Assembly (NCBI GenBank): GCA_050050615.1
Contig: JASFTV010000238.1
Location: 1-5,845, forward strand
Source of the DNA: JASFTV01 sp050050615
GTDB lineage: Bacteria; Desulfobacterota; DSM-4660; Desulfatiglandales; HGW-15
Direction: 5' to 3'
DNA length: 5,845 bases
Shown here: one piece after another, positions 5,478-5,845 of the stretch
Layout of the letters: every line of letters begins with the position of its first letter
Numbering within the stretch: position 1 is the stretch's first letter
Notes under the pieces: model-generated
The model's input: only the letters and a program-made list of their open reading frames with translations
What the model was told of the DNA's origin: nothing
The model's database searches: none
Program-made: the position numbers and the translations under genes

Positions 5478-5845
5478 ATGGCTGTCCAATACGAGCTGAA
5501 CCGTCTCCGCGAGTGCGAATACACACTGGGTTTGCTCTGCTCCCAATTTGTTGACCAGTTCGGTCAGCGGGCGGCGGAGATGATATCCTTCATGTGCCAT
5601 CAAAGGGGCCTTTCCCTAGGAAAAGCTTTGGTGTCAAGGGTGAGCGAGAGGAATTTTGTGAACGCGATAAAAGCATTTGTTGCGGCATCAGAGAAAACCG
5701 CATCTCCTGCCAAGCTCATCTCTCTAAAGGAGAAAAGGGCCGTGCTTCAAGGCAATGTATGCCCTCTGGGACTTGAGGGTCGGGGTCGCGATGTGTGTCA
5801 GGCTGTAATGACCATGGATCAAGGGATACTAGAAGAGATCTCGGG
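5478..5845 (+). CDS. Unrecognised Cys-containing protein, 3' partial (possibly ATC-hydrolase/V4R-like)
   Basis: The frame from ATG 5478 is open for 122 codons to the end of the window with no stop, and GGAGGAG at 5465-5471 sits six bases before the ATG. Start and frame are therefore well supported, though the gene is cut off. The protein begins MAVQYELNRLRECEYTLG and looks soluble: no signal peptide or membrane segment. The first 70 residues look helical and amphipathic (FVDQFGQRAAEMISFM at 24-39, NFVNAIKAFVAASEK at 59-73). Next come a likely beta segment and a Cys-Pro motif, NVCPLGLEGRGRDVC (93-107), with Cys95 and Cys107 separated by eleven residues. A 'v..CP…C' pattern after a helical N-terminus is reminiscent of the L-2-amino-thiazoline-4-carboxylic acid hydrolase-like or V4R (small-ligand/hydrocarbon-binding) families. 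That is a weak impression only. The function is not assigned; the position after acyl-CoA genes hints at an accessory or sensory role. Confidence 0.7.
   Translation, partial: MAVQYELNRLRECEYTLGLLCSQFVDQFGQRAAEMISFMCHQRGLSLGKALVSRVSERNFVNAIKAFVAASEKTASPAKLISLKEKRAVLQGNVCPLGLEGRGRDVCQAVMTMDQGILEEIS

Noticed and set aside
5594..5776. 60-codon plus-strand frame
   Set aside because: It lies inside the 5478 gene in another frame and has no ribosome-binding site.

Overview
The window reads as a stretch of chromosome or a metagenomic contig from an anaerobic deltaproteobacterium (Desulfobacterota, sulfate-reducer or syntroph type). This is an inference from four things seen together: a branched-chain-amino-acid-type ABC transporter whose ATPase has a basic C-terminal tail, acyl-CoA degradation genes, a split-type methylmalonyl-CoA mutase remnant, and strong AGGAGG ribosome-binding sites. 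Base composition looks moderate and fairly even. All genes lie on the + strand, and no RNA genes, insertion sequences or CRISPR arrays were seen.

Positions 1-2553 hold the end of a transport operon. It contains a 5'-truncated periplasmic solute-binding protein (2-1030), its LivF-like ATPase (1100-1894) and an exported LEA14/WHy-domain protein (1934-2479). A small palindrome/direct repeat and a convincing rho-independent terminator (2514-2553) follow. The permeases and the LivG-like ATPase would be expected upstream, outside the window.

Positions 2619-3523 are the main surprise: a decayed gene for the large (substrate-binding) subunit of a methylmalonyl-CoA-mutase-family enzyme. The N-terminal and C-terminal parts are recognisable. 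Two in-frame stops and one single-base frameshift interrupt it, and about 250 codons of the catalytic barrel are missing.

Positions 3557-5314 hold two intact acyl-CoA enzymes: a crotonase-family protein with a PaaG-like active site and a complete 3-hydroxyacyl-CoA (3-hydroxybutyryl-CoA) dehydrogenase. A possible sigma70-type promoter sits between them. Together they could carry out hydration/isomerisation and oxidation steps of beta-oxidation. The dead mutase suggests the locus once also rearranged a branched or dicarboxylic acyl-CoA.

A further gene begins at 5478 behind a strong ribosome-binding site and is open to the window's end. Its product is not confidently recognised; it is Cys-containing and may be related to the ATC-hydrolase or V4R-like families.
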